Shown here: piece by piece, positions 1 to 12,071 of the stretch
Layout of the letters: each line of letters opens with the position of its first letter
Numbering within the stretch: the stretch's first letter is position 1
Origin: Roridomyces roridus
Lineage: Eukaryota > Basidiomycota > Agaricomycetes > Agaricales > Mycenaceae
Assembly (NCBI GenBank): GCA_029378245.1
Contig: JARKIF010000004.1
Location: 2,480,001-2,544,000 of the forward strand
Direction: 5' to 3'
Length of the DNA: 64,000 bases
Position numbers and translations under genes: made by a program
The notes under the pieces: model-generated
What the model saw: the letters and a program-made list of their open reading frames with translations, nothing else
Database searches by the model: none
What the model was told of the DNA's origin: nothing

Positions 1-1440
1 CCGCGAAGCGATACAACTCCACAACACACTAACCACACTAACACACACAACACACACACAATTCCTTGACTAGCACGCTGACACCTAACGGTTGAGTTCG
101 GGGTCGTCTGAAGTATACAGATAAGACTGATACTCCGCGGTTTGGTTCTCGGAAGCTTGTAGGTTGACTCTCGAGGTTTCACACCAAGTTCAATGTCTTT
201 GAACTAAGAGGAATCTCTTGACTGGTTTGTAGACTGCTCACAACGAACACGAGGTTACGATGTTAAAAGGTTTTATATTTTATTGACCGAAACACACAAT
301 ATCCAAACACCAATACAACTTCGATACAACACGAAGAGGAACTATAGCACAGAGGGCAACCCACTACCCCTTAAGTATGTTACTATAGCTGACCCAAGTT
401 GAACCAGAGCTCGGGTGCCTTTGATATTGCGTCTAAGCTAAGAGAAATGATACAACAAATCTCTGCGGAAGTCACAAGACTGCACTATAACCACAGATCA
501 AGCTTCGACCCAATGTCTAGGCAAGAAGGCGTACAATGCAATGCTGCAAGGGCGGGATCTACAGGCCTTATATACTACTCCCTACTGGTCTGATGATATA
601 ACTACTATTACGCGCCTGCCATCCCTATTTCCGTACTTTCCCTATAATCCTAGGTGTCCTGTCACCTATATTACATCCCCTCGACCCGCTTCGCGTGGTA
701 CTGCTGCTTATGTCGCTGCTTGGCCCGTCTGATCGGTGGTCATGCCGCCTTGGCATTCGAGCCGATTGGCCTGGTAATTTGATTCCGTCGTTTCATTACA
801 CTCTCTTGCTGAGCCAGCTCCCATTATGACTACAGCCCCCGACCCAGGTCCATAAATAACCTCGGTCCGCCATCTTCGTCATCCAGAGCTTACTCCTGGC
901 ATATTCTGTCAGACGTGATCATCGCTCTGATCGTCTGCCGCGACTCCGCCGTTTCCCATGATCATGATCGTACTCGGATCAGTTCTCGATCATACTAGTG
1001 TGCCTGCGCGAGTTCAACTCGCCCACTTGTCATCTCTTTTCTGGGTGTCTCTTTAATACCGGAACGAATGGTAGTATTTCCTCCAACTCGCCTACACGAG
1101 CCACTCTGTTTGTATACATATAGATAGACTTATACCGGTCCGCGAGGTACTCCGCGAACCTTGTCATAATAGTACTGCGCGTCCGCGCAACCTTCGTCTT
1201 TGCTCTGTAGCTAGTCTAGCTCATTTCTGAATACACCTGGGCTTGGTATATCTCCTTAGGTATGGTATCTCCACAAGTAGTAGTCCCCGCGAACCGCCTA
1301 TTGGAGTCACTACAACCGACCACTTGAATGAATAGCCAAGCGTAGTGTACTGACGACTTGTACTTGTTTCATTAATACACGAATAGTGACACGGAGCTCA
1401 GTCCTATCCCTTATTGTATATCACCTGACAGAGGCATTGG
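1..1440. other. Non-coding; possible 3' remnant of the retroelement
   Basis: No convincing protein is encoded on either strand. The segment lies downstream, in the minus direction, of the gag fragment at 1440-2397. Pol or the 3' LTR of that element would be expected here. I see no integrase or reverse-transcriptase motif and no repeated LTR end, so the assignment rests only on position. Confidence 0.25.
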
Positions 1441-2397
1441 TGTGCGCACCAAAACAGCTGAATAGCCAGATTTCACGCGTGCGAAATACGCAGTCGTATC
1501 ACCGTGAGGCTGTCGATCATGCCAGCCTCGAGATGGTGGCGTATGCGCATGTCATCGACCCCGAGGTCGGGCAGTTTGGAAGCGACGGGGTCGTCGGTGA
1601 GGAGCGCAGCCATAGTGCAGACGTCGGTCTGGTACGCATCAAAGGTTTCGGTGTTCGTCATGCGGCGCGAAAAGACCTTGCGGCGGTGGACATCGACCCA
1701 ATCCGCGTCAAGAAACTTCTTCTTGACAAGCGTCATGAAATCGGGGAATGTCATTTTCGTGAGCTTTTTGTAGGTGGCATCGGGACGGGTCCAAGCGGTA
1801 ATACGGGGGGTCCTGGAAACAGTTGATGATACGCGCGACCTGGTCGGCCTCGGGGATGGGAACGGAGTGGGCGTTGAAGAAACCGGGGCAGAAACTGGCG
1901 AAGTCGGCGCAAGCATCCGGTGTGACCTTACCACGACCGAAGATGGGAGCCTTGTTTGGTACGTTGACGACAATGGCAGTTCCATCCTCGGCGGGGGGGA
2001 CAATCAGCGGGGACGACATGGTTGCGGATGGGACGGTGAAAAGGAGGAGGTCGAATGAGTCGTCTGACACGTCAGGGGAGAACGATTGCGGTACGAGCAT
2101 CTGCGACCGAGACGTAGAGACTATGGGAGGGGAGGTGGAGCGAGTTGGCGTGAAGGAAGAGGGGGAGAAGGAAGCAGGAGATTCGTGTGAAAGGGGAGTC
2201 TCAGTCTCGATAGGCAGGGAGCCCGACTCGGACGATTTGAGTGGTACTGCAATGGATGAAGACGACTCGGCCTCAGCCAAGGGAGTCAAAGGCGACGACG
2301 GAACGCCTCGCATGGCTGCTGCACGCGTGAGGAGCGGGGTAGGGACGCTCGGGGTTGAGCGAGACAGTTTGAGGGACAGAGAACGGCAAGACTGCAA
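1440..2397 (-). pseudogene. Decayed retrotransposon gag-like ORF
   Basis: Two overlapping minus-strand reading frames together give one Gag-like protein. The first (2397 down to about 1810) has a Ser/Thr/Pro-rich N-terminus followed by FGRGKVTPDACADF and EADQVARIINCFQD. The second (about 1810 down to 1473) continues with TRPDATYKKLTKMTFPDFM, FLDADWVDVHRRKVF and MRIRHHLEAG, which resembles the helical capsid region of fungal Ty3/copia-type Gag. The frame changes at a run of six G (plus strand, about 1805-1810), typical of a slippage indel. No zinc knuckle, protease or polymerase is visible nearby, so the element is broken. The family assignment is by sequence texture only. Confidence 0.45.
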
Positions 2398-3186
2398 GGG
2401 AAAGGGTCAGTGACGTGGCACGTCAAAAGACCCAATGCGAGCCCGAGGGCGACGCCAGAGACGGTGGGGTGAACGGTGGACGGTACGGTGGTCGCACGCA
2501 CTCAGAAAGAGGCGAGCGAGACGGACGGCAGCAATAACGGGAGCAAATCGAGGATTTGCGCTCGGTAAACGGAGGCGGACGGTGGCAACGAAAGGGATTT
2601 GTTCAAAAGTGGAAACTCACGGTGGAGAACACTCAATCGAACAGGAAAAGAACAAAGAAGACCGTTGCGTGTTTGTCGAATCGTAGCGTACGCGTACAAG
2701 ATGAGAGTAAAGAGCAAAAAGAGGTGATCATCAAAGCACAACAACCGCAACAGTAGTGTGATGTAAGCCGACAGGTTTACAGATGAGCTGGCTTAGAGAG
2801 GTTGGAAGCTAGAAACAGAGCTGAAGCCTCTGTGGAAGGTGGACAGACTATCTGGTCTGTAGGGGGTGGAGTAGAGCGAATCCCAGTCCAATCACCAAAA
2901 TGGAGATGCTCGGGGGAGATGAACCAGCGGGGCTCGCAGCGGATGGGTGGAAGCAGGAAGAAGCCCAGATTGTGCTGACTAAGCTACGACATGCTGTCAA
3001 TCGACTAGATATCCCCGAATGGAAGAGGAAGGCTGCCAGCCCTCCTCCACCGCGCCTCCCAAGTTCCACCTTCTGCACGCCAGTTTATAAACACCTGGTT
3101 TATTAACCGGTAAATAAGCATCTGGGATTAATTTACTGTGCCCTAAAAATATGAGGTCAAATCATCAGTGTCAGATGAGTCTGGAT

Positions 3187-6100
3187 CTAATGCAGTGACA
3201 TGGGATCATCAATTTCAAATGAATCAGATACATCGGGATCATAATTACCTGGCTCAAACAAATCAATATCCAGATACCGATAGTGTAGAAGAAGGAGGAA
3301 GACAGTCAAGGCAGGGTCATAGATGAAGTCTATGGATGCATTATGATCCAACAGCAGCTTTGTAATGCAGAGGTGGCTGTGTGAGGTGGCATGGTTCAGT
3401 GGAGTCTGGCCATTCTTGTCAGCAGCATCAATTGATGCCCCATGTTCAATGAGCAGCTCTGCAATATCAAGGTGACCCTTCCAGGATGCCCAGTGCAGCG
3501 GAGTCCGTCCATCATTTGCAGCAGCAATGACTGATGCCCCATGTTCAATAAGCAGCTCTGCAACATCAAGGTGGCCATCCTCGGAGGCACGGTGCAGCGG
3601 AGTCCGGCCATCACTGTCAGCAGCATTGACTGATGCCCCATTTTCAATGAGCAGCTTTGCAACATCAAGATGGCCATCCTCGGAGGCAAGGTGCAGCGGA
3701 GTCTGGCCATCATTTTCGGCAGCATCAACTGGTGCCCTATGTTCAATGAGCAGCTTTGCAACATCAAGATGGCCGAACTCAGAGGCAAGGTGCAGCGGAG
3801 TCTGGCCATCAGTTGCAGCAGCATCGACTGATGCCCCATGTTCTGTGAGCAGCTTTGCAACATCAAGGTGGCCGTCCTCGGAGGCACGGTGCAGTGGAGT
3901 CCAGCCATCAATTGTGGCAGCATCCACTGGTGCCCCATTTTCAATGAGCAGCTTTGCAACATCAAGATGGCCATTCTGGGAGGCACAGTGCAGCGGAGTC
4001 CAGCCATCACTGTCAGCAGCATTGACTGGTGCCCCATGTTCAATGAGCAGCTTTGCAAAATCAAGGCGGCCCTTCCAGGATGCCCAGTGCAGCGGAGTCC
4101 AGCCGTCATTTTCAGCGGCATTGACTGATGCCCCATTTTCAATGAGCAGCTTTGCAACATCAAGGTGGCCATTCTGGGCGGCACAGTGCAGCGGAGTCCA
4201 GCCATCACTGTCAGCAGCATTGACTGATGTCCCATGTTCTATGAGCAGCTTTGCAACATCAAGGTGGCCATTCTCGGAGGCACGGTGCAGTGGAGTCCGG
4301 CCATCAGTTGCAGCAGCATTGACTGATGCCCCATGTTCTGTGAGCAGCTTTGCAACATCAAGGTGGTCATCCTCAGAGGCATGGTGCATTGGAGTCCAGC
4401 CATCAATTGTGGCAGCATCCACTGGTGCCCCATTTTTAATGAGCAGCTTTGCAACATCAAGGTGGCCATTCTGGGAGGCACAGTGCAGTGGAGTCCAGCC
4501 ATCACTGTCAGCAGCATTGACTGGTGCCCCATGTTCAATGAGCAGCTTTGCAAAATCAAGGCGGCCCTTCCAGGATGCCCAGTGCAGCGGAGTCCAGCCG
4601 TCATTTTCAGCAGCATTGACTGATGCCCCATTTTCAATGAGCAGCTTTGCAACATCAAGGTGGCCATTCTGGGCAGCACAGTGCAGCGGAGTCCAGCCAT
4701 CACTGTCAGCAGCATTGACTGATGCCCCATGTTCTATGAGCAGCTCTGCAACATCAAGGTGGCCATTCTTGGAGGCACGGTGCAGTGGAGTCCAGCCATC
4801 AGTTGCAGCAGCCTTGACTGATGCCCCATGTTCTGTGAGCAGCTTTGCAACATCAAGGTGGTCATCCTCGGAGGCATGGTGCAGTGGAGTCCAGCCATCA
4901 ATTGTGGCAGCATCCACTGGTGCCCCATGTTCAATGAGCAGCTTTGCAACATCAAGATGGCCGAACTCAGAGGCCCGGTGCAGCGGAGTCTGGCCATCAT
5001 TTGAAGCAGCATCAACAGCATCAACTGGTGCCCCATGTGCAATGAGCAGCTCTGCAATATCAAGGTGACCCTTCCAAGATGCCCAGTGCAGCGGAGTCCG
5101 TCCATCATTTGCAGCAGCAATGACTGATGCCCCATGTTCAATAAGCAGCTCTGCAACATCAAGGTGGCCATTCTGGGAGGCACGGTGCAGTGGAGTCCGG
5201 CCATCACTGTCAGCAGCATTGACTGATGCCCCATTTTCAATGAGCAGCTTTGCAACATCAAGGTGGCCATTCTGGGAGGCACAGTGCAGCGGAGTCCAGC
5301 CATCACTGTCAGCAGCATTGACTGATGCCCTGTGTTCTATGAGCAGTTTCGCAATGTCAAGGTGGCCAACCTTGGAGGCATGGTGCAGTGGTGTCCTGCC
5401 ATCCACTTTGTCACGAACATCAACTGGCACCTTCCTAGAAACAAGCAAATAACACACCCCTCTTTGAAACCCGATCTCTGCACACATACAAATCACTGGT
5501 CCAGTATGGCCATTCCCCTGTAATTGATACAGCATGCTGTATTGGCGACTTCCATCTTTAAGCAACTGCATTGTTGCTGGGAGTAGCTCCTCCTGGTCTG
5601 TGTCATCACATTGTTGCAAGTGATTGAACCAGGCCTCAGCTGCATATTCCCCAAGTGGGTACTCCACCAGGTCCAGAGTCCTAATATCATCTTTTTCTGA
5701 AAATACAAGCAGATAACGGATACAGTTTTGTGCAATGAATCTTTGTGAGATATTCTCACTAAGATCAAAAATGGCTGCATGCTCTTTATGAAACTGGTTG
5801 GAAAGGACATAGTCCCGAACTGATGAGTGTGCAAAACTGATTGATTCTGTCTTCCAATGTTTGGTAATCACAATGAGCCCATCAAGCAGCTTGAAGATCT
5901 GCACATTTCCTGTCCGCCTGTGAGGGCAATATATTGATGTATCCAGGTTGGAGAAGTCAAAATTTGGCAAGTCCAAGCGAAAAGCAATGGCATCTGCAAG
6001 TTCCTTTGGAGACAATTCTCTCTCTGAGAATAATAGCCACCGTAGTATGGCTTGAATGAAAGCTGATGACAGTTTGGGTTCTGCCTTTGCACGGTTAAGG

Positions 6101-7330
6101 AAACGGCTGTAGATGCTGAACAGATCAGCTGGAAGAACTGCAAGGACTTCATCCCATTCATCCTCCCAGAGACAATGACCCAGCTCAATGATGAAGCAAG
6201 CTGCCATACGAAACCTATACATGCCATTAGCTCAAGCCACAAAGTTGATGCAACCTACATTCCATTGCTCTTTTGTACAATTTGTTCTGTAACTGCATTG
6301 ACATGCTCAACATCATTGGACATTGTCAGAATCTTGCTGTGCACAAAGGATCCTATATCCTCATGCAAGATTGATGCATGCAACTGTATGCAAGGAATGT
6401 GCCCGAGCTCTGTCTGGAATTCCTGGAGAGGTTGGCTCGTGAACAGCAGATGCAGTCCTTCTATGGAAGCAGCGAAAAGTTTTTTCACAAATATCACAAG
6501 TTTTGTCCAGTCATTCTTGTGGCATTCATCCAGTCCATCGATGACAATGAATGCATGTCCCAGGTCCCTGATTAAATTTTCAAGGAGTTCCTGAAGATCA
6601 TTGACCTGTGGTTGTATGGTTCCATTTCCCAGTCTTGTATAAAGATAGGAAAGAACATCATGTGGAGACAGTGATTTCCCAGAGAGCTGCCAGACAATAG
6701 AGCGCAACATGATATCCAGGCTCTGTCTGTCATTCCTAAAGTCAAAAAAGAAGTATGAGACTGTGTTCTCTGCCTCAACAAGGTGCCGAATAATTGTTGA
6801 GCTGTTCATTTCAGTGGAGATAATTGAGTGAAATGATAAAGTACCTGAGTACACTTTTGCCTGTTCCAGCTGAAATACATTAGATATGATGAGCATTGAA
6901 ATGAGGCCAACCCACAGATTCCCTGGATCCACAAGATGCCTGGTATATTTTTCCAACTGATGAGCTGATCATTCTTAAGCAACCAGGACCCAGTATCTTC
7001 ATGCCGAAGCTCTTGAAGCTGATGCTGTCTGTCCTGAGTATCAGGAGGATTTCCCAACCACTTGAACAAAACAGGTTCCAATCTGCAAGAATATAAGCTG
7101 GGAAATTAATAGCAGGAGATCTGAATCAACCCTTGACCCTGATGGATGCTGCTACATGAAGGATGAATGCAATAGATTCTTGTCAAAAAAGGAACATACA
7201 CATTCACGACGCCACCTTCTCCAGTACCTCCCTGACCCCCTTTTGAAAGCCCTTCTCCGCCGGGCCCTCCCGTGCCACCTAAGGCTTGGGAAGAATTAGA
7301 ATTGATTCCATCCGGGGAGGTTTCACACAC
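3187..7330 (-). CDS. STAND protein: NACHT ATPase plus 21 ankyrin repeats
   Basis: Probable intracellular NLR-like sensor, with a NACHT NTPase for nucleotide-driven oligomerisation and ankyrin repeats for ligand recognition. Exons by codon phase: (?7330)-7200, 7082-6916, 6869-6845, 6801-6259 and 6214-3187. The N-terminal exon is Gly-rich (GGTGGPGGEG...GGTGEGG), as in many agaricomycete STAND proteins. Then come GSWLL and GILWIQGIS, followed by GTGKSVLSSTI. This Walker A lies on a 25-nt exon between introns of 46 and 43 nt. Walker B is FIVIDGLDEC (about 6500). After an intron at 6215-6258 a winged-helix-like linker leads into 21 repeats of 33 aa (DGWTPLHxASxxGHLDVAKLLIEHGA). The C-terminus is acidic. 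The long plus-strand ORF over the repeats is a periodicity shadow. The first exon and the true start remain unresolved; a 117-nt intron (7083-7199) is inferred. Confidence 0.85.
3370..5450 (-). repeat. 99-bp ankyrin tandem array with a duplicated five-repeat block
   Basis: Twenty-one 99-bp units encode the 33-aa ankyrin repeats. Counting from the N-terminus, units 7-11 and 12-16 match each other in order, a tandem copy of 495 bp. The pair of units 3-4 (SVIAAAN then HWASWKGHLDIAELL) reappears as units 19-20. Such ordered block similarity points to recent unequal recombination. Confidence 0.85.
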
Positions 7331-9832
7331 CTTGAATATTCACAGGTGAGGCTCCTAATAGGTGATGGTGAGACATCATGAAAATGGTCTGCAGATAGTT
7401 ATGCATCTCTGAGAAGAAAGACCAGCAATGAGTGTAGCTCACCACGACCAGACACGGATGGTGGTGGTAAGAAGCAAGGAAGATGCCAGTGTGGCAGGCA
7501 CAAATTTGTACAAACTCTCTCATGTTCTAGAAAAACACTGCCCTAGCGTGACATTCTCTCCTAATTAAGAACAGCTTGCGTCGGGGAACATATTGTTACG
7601 GTGTTACAAGACATTCCTCCGCTTCGCTCCGGAAGCTGTTCTGCCAAGATGCATGGCTCAAAGTCAACAAAATCCGAGTCACTTCCAAGGACACATTCCT
7701 CAAGGAATAATTGCATTTAAAGATGATCTACCACCAATCTACCACAGCAACCATGCAGGTAAGTAGGATTTGGATGTCCAGAGAGCGGGTCAAGTGGAAA
7801 TGGGACTCCAGCCCATGTTTGTGAGTTCGAGCGAAGAGCCTATTTGAAATGCGCACCTACGGTGTGTTACAGTTGCCACGGTCAGGAGTCAAAAGACTGT
7901 GTGGCTCGTTGAGTACGGAACGGGTAAAAACCCCAAAGCACGCACGGTATACTTGTCCGGGGCCGTCGGCATGAATCCTGCAACGTTGACCCATGGGGCA
8001 CTCTACACCAACAGTGCGCGCCACGAGGAGTACTTGAAATCTTTCCTGGCCGCAGGACAGAGCCGAGGAACCCAGGTCCAATGTGAGTACGAACAGTTTT
8101 GAAGGAAGACGGCAATGTTGTCCTTCCGGCCCCAGACATCAGAGAGAGACCAGTTGGGCGGCAGTCCAAGTGGACAGACATCCAGGTGAAAAGTGGCTTG
8201 ATATCGGTCCAGGTTCAATAAATGCGCTGGAATTCGTGAATGTTGCTGCGGAAACGATAGCGAGGGTTGCATTTGAATGGTCTTGGCCGAGAGCCCCCGA
8301 ACGTGTTCTTGCCAAATTCATTCTCAGTCAGGACGTCGTGCGAGAAACGATGAGTGGAGCAAAACCGACAGATGGGGCACAAAGTTGTTGCGGAGGGAGG
8401 GTCGCAGCGTGATAGGAAGCAAACGACTACGTAGGGCAGCCATGTTTATATGCTCCCGGGGCCAGGTGGTGCCGGAGAGACGCGTTCTTTCGGCGTTCGA
8501 AGCTGTTGAGCCGGTGGAGTTTGTAATCGACTGCGATCTGTCGCGCAAGGCTGTAGAGCTGTCACTCGCCCTCGTTGAGTCCTGAATGAATACATTCCGA
8601 GTCTGGAAGTGAGGGGAAAGGCGGACCCGGAACGACGCGCGTTCGGCACCGGATGCAAAAGCTGGAAATCTGTAACACGAAGCGTGTCAAGCAGACAGAG
8701 GGAACCGAATTCGGCCGGATTGCTGTGAAATCAGATGAACACTCAGGTATACGTCGCCTCGAGCTGGCGGCACGTGGCCTAAAATGCTGTTCCAATGCTG
8801 TTGAGTTATGGGTTTTCATGAGAAAAATGAACATGCATCTCGAGGGAGACCATTGGCTGCTAGGCTCAGATGAGAGAGGAGGACAAAGAGAGGTTTGCAC
8901 AAATGGGGACGGAGAAGAAGATTCTAGTCAAAATGGTGCTATAATGTTAAAGAACGGATAATCGCCGCCGATCCGAGGGGGAATGAGAAAAAACACGCAT
9001 GAACTCCGCTTTCTCCCCTTCCTCGGAGTCGGAAGCCTGAGTTCAGAGTCGACATTGGTATCTGAACTTTCCAGATGAGCTTTGGATGAGCGGGCACTGG
9101 GGGGTAGCGCGTCGGCGTACTAGGGTAATCTTTCAAATGCACCGGAGCCCGTGAGCTGTGACCGTTGAATCAGCAGGCCATGGTGGTGGAAGCAGAAAAC
9201 GAGCCGTCACAAGGCGCAGTGATTGTTGTCAAATGTAACCTGATGGCCACTGGAAAAACGCGGTGTTTATCTGTACAGAGGTCAGATCCAAAAATTGGGC
9301 CTCGCTTTGGCCTCGCCAACTTTTTGTCCGGACTGCAGCTTGATGACATTTTTGTCCGGACCTTTGTTCAGACCCGCGGATTTTGCGTGTTTTTTGTCCG
9401 GATCAGGCCATCAAGAATTGATGAAACCCTCTGAAAAATCGGTATAAATCCCCACAAAAATCTCCAGCTCAATTGCAGTGAAATGAGTGCGGCAAAGACT
9501 TAAACCTGCTTTGTCGATGTCACGAAACTACATGTCATCGCTCACGTAGATCAAGTTTTTTGGACCCAGACTGTTTTTTGTCCGGATTGCGAATCTGCGA
9601 TATTAGCTCAGTCGTTGGAAGGACATTTTGTGTCCGGACACCGGATCGGACCTCACAGCTGATAAATCCCGGTGTTCGCGGGCAATCAAGAGTAGCTGGA
9701 GTATTACAGTATGTACCTCGGGCCTCCGACTCTAGCCGGCGACAGAAAAAGACGTCCCAAGAACTCATAAGACGCCATACATCCACCTAATCGGAACCCC
9801 ACCTTGACTTCCCCACCTTGCACACACCCACC
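7331..9832. other. Intergenic, no recognised gene
   Basis: Only short overlapping ORFs occur, none with family features I recognise. A weakly coding-like minus-strand stretch lies at 8003-8660, but its frame is broken repeatedly. Five copies of the decamer TTTGTCCGGA or a close variant occur between 9320 and 9640 (see findings). Confidence 0.4.
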
Positions 9833-11071
9833 ATGTTCACCCAGAAAGCCCTCGTTCTCAAAGAGAAATTCGGCCAGTTCGTCGTCGACAGCTGGCCTAT
9901 GCCGCCTCCTCCGGCCGCAGGACAGGTCCTGATCAAGATCCAAGCAACCGCGCTGAATCCCGCCGACTGGAAGATGCGCAAACTCGGGGCCCTCATCGAC
10001 GAGTACCCGACTATCGTTGGGTGGGATTTCTCTGGGGATGTGGAAGCGGTCGGCGAGGCCGTCGATAGTTTGAAGAAGGGAGATCGGGTGTGAGTTGAAT
10101 TCCTCTTCACAATTTGCAGATATCGATGTGCTTCATCTAGGATGGCACTCAGTTTCCCTCCGCATGGAATGTATGCCTTTCAACAGTATGTACTCATGCC
10201 GGCGGATTTGGTTGGGAAGGTGTGGAATTTCAGTACCTGCCATCTCAGAGCATTCATTAATAATGAGGCAGATCCCTGACAGCCTCGACTACGCCCAAGC
10301 TGCATCGATCCCTCTTGGTTATGCTACCGCCGCAATTGGACTTCTCGCAGCAGCGCCCGCCGGAGCGGGCCTTGACCCCACTTGCGCTTTCGAGAAGAGT
10401 TTTGCAGGCCAGCCGGTCTTCGTTTTCGGAGGGAGTTCCTCCGTCGGTCAATTCGGTGAGTTCATCGCACGTATCAAGCTCATATTGACTCTCCCCGACC
10501 AGTGATCCAAGTCCTCCGCGAGTACAAATTCTCCCCCATCATCACGTACGCCTCAGCCAAACACACCGACTTCCTCAAATCCCTGGGCGCAACACACGTT
10601 ATCGACCGAAACGCCGTGCCCACCGCCTCTGTCCCCGAAACTGTGCGCCTTATCGCTGGTCCGGGCGCATCGTTCAAGATCGTCTTCGACGCAATCAGCG
10701 AGCCTGACACTCAGGAAGCGTGTTTCCAACTCCTTTCATCCGAAGGTGGGACAGCCGTGGCGATCCTCGGCGGGGAAGAGCACGATATAAATGGGAGGAA
10801 ACTCATACATGTTATGGGCTCTCCACATCTGCATCGGGAGTTTGGAACACTCATGTGGAAGACGTTGGCGAAGCAGGTTGCGGAGGGTATCATTGTTGTG
10901 AGTGTTTCTTTCTTGTGTCTCCTTTTCTGGCTGCTGAAGGACCTGGACCAGCCTAATCGTGTTGAGAAATTGCCGAACGGATTGGCTGGAATTGTCGATG
11001 GGTTGGCGAGGTTGGAGAATAATGCAGTGAGTGGAGTAAAGTTGGTGGCTTTCCCGCAGGAAACGGCTTGA
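9833..11071 (+). CDS. Zinc-type alcohol dehydrogenase-like (MDR) oxidoreductase
   Basis: Medium-chain dehydrogenase/reductase related to fungal enoyl-reductase-like proteins; NADPH-dependent reduction of a C=C or C=O bond is likely, substrate unknown. Five exons: 9833-10089, 10153-10219, 10272-10455, 10503-10897 and 10940-11071, total 1035 nt, 344 aa. The GroES-like half contains TALNPADWKMRKLG, YPTIVGWDFSGDVEAVG and KKGDRV. The nucleotide-binding half has PVFVFGGSSSVGQF (a GxSSxVG pyridine-nucleotide loop), YASAKHTDFLKSLGATHVID and a C-terminal VSGVKLVAFP. No structural or catalytic zinc cysteines are obvious, as is usual in the zinc-free subgroup. The ATG fits a clean CACCATG context. The fourth intron (42 nt) is open in frame, so retention would add 14 residues. 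Confidence 0.85.
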
Positions 11072-11138
11072 AGTGGGAATAAAAACAAATCTTGTAAGGC
11101 CGGAGCACACTGTCGTAGCGAGGAACCTTGTTTTGAGC

Positions 11139-11245
11139 TCAATAAATTCGATGAAAAGGACACCACAGTAGACGTTCGCTCTCATCGTCGAGTATCGCAC
11201 ACTGCAGAGCTAAAAGACGGTCAGTTATTGAGTGCGAGAAATTTA
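11139..11245 (+). repeat. Direct repeat copy 1 (about 110 bp)
   Basis: This stretch contains GACGTTCGCTCTCATCGTCG and CTGCAGAGCTAAAAGACGG. It recurs at 11597-11715 with scattered substitutions. Copy 1 overlaps the 3' flank of the MDR gene. The spacing is about 457 bp. Confidence 0.8.
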
Positions 11246-12071
11246 AAGGAAAACACGCACGATCAACATCCCCCGCCGGCTCATCTCCCACCCCACGTCT
11301 GCGGCCCCAGAAAGATGATCATGAGCAGCCGAAACCCGATCATTGAACGCGAGGTCTGTCAAATTCTGCAAGCCTCCCATTCCAATCCCCCACAAATCTC
11401 TAGCACCACCTCCACGTAGAATTTCCAGATGCGTGAGGTCCCCGAAAAAGCCGTGTGCGAGGTCGATCGAATGTCGAGGATCGTATAGCAACGCGCCAGC
11501 AGGCTCAGGTGGGTCTGTGTGACCGACATTGAAAAGTGTTGGTACAGCTAGTTTGGAAGTCGTTCAACATTGACGTTAAAAGCAAGAACGTAGCCAAGAA
11601 CTCGATAAATTGGATAAAGAGGACACTACAGCAGACGTTCGCTCTCGTCGTCGAGTATCGTAAACTGCAGAGCTAAAAGACGGTCAGTCGTGATGATTCA
11701 GTGCGAGAGGTAACAAGACACGCACGATCAACACCTCATTTCAACAGAGTCCTCCGCCCTCGACCAATAGGTTCTAATCGAGGTGGCGGCAGGGAGGACA
11801 CGGAGGGCTTCAGAGAGAGGGCGGCGGCGTTGATGCAGAGCTGTCGCAGAGACGATGTGATGTGAGCCGTTCGCAAGGAGGAAGCTTCCGAGTCCAAGTC
11901 GGAATCCGATCCCGACTCCAACTCGAGCCTGAATTCAAGTCGGCATGGGCCATGGCTCCGACACAGTGACTTGTTGAGGTATTCGCACCAGATCTTGAAC
12001 CACCATGCCACGAGCATCATACTCGTCATTGTCAAAAGTGACCGGACATTGATCCATATCATTCGATGCAC
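11243..12071 (-). pseudogene. Possible LRR/F-box-like fragment
   Basis: The minus strand encodes LTHLEILRGGGARDLWG and LQNLTDLAFNDR, which resemble the leucine-rich tail of small agaricomycete F-box-associated proteins. Further upstream on the same strand SLRQLCINAAALSL may belong to the same gene. No F-box and no continuous frame are visible, so I treat it as a fragment. This is a weak call from texture alone. Confidence 0.25.
11597..11715 (+). repeat. Direct repeat copy 2
   Basis: Second copy of the 11139 repeat, again ending in a shared ACACGCACGATCAACA block a little further downstream. Together they show a local tandem duplication of the 3' flank of the MDR gene. Confidence 0.8.

Noticed and set aside
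3527..5068. 513-aa plus-strand open frame opposite the ankyrin repeats
   Set aside because: It is a periodic antisense shadow: the 99-bp unit is a multiple of three, so a stop-free antisense frame in one unit is stop-free in all. It has no domain.
8003..8660. Possible F-box or unknown gene on the minus strand
   Set aside because: Some coding-like texture exists, but frames break often and no motif or consistent splice chain could be found.
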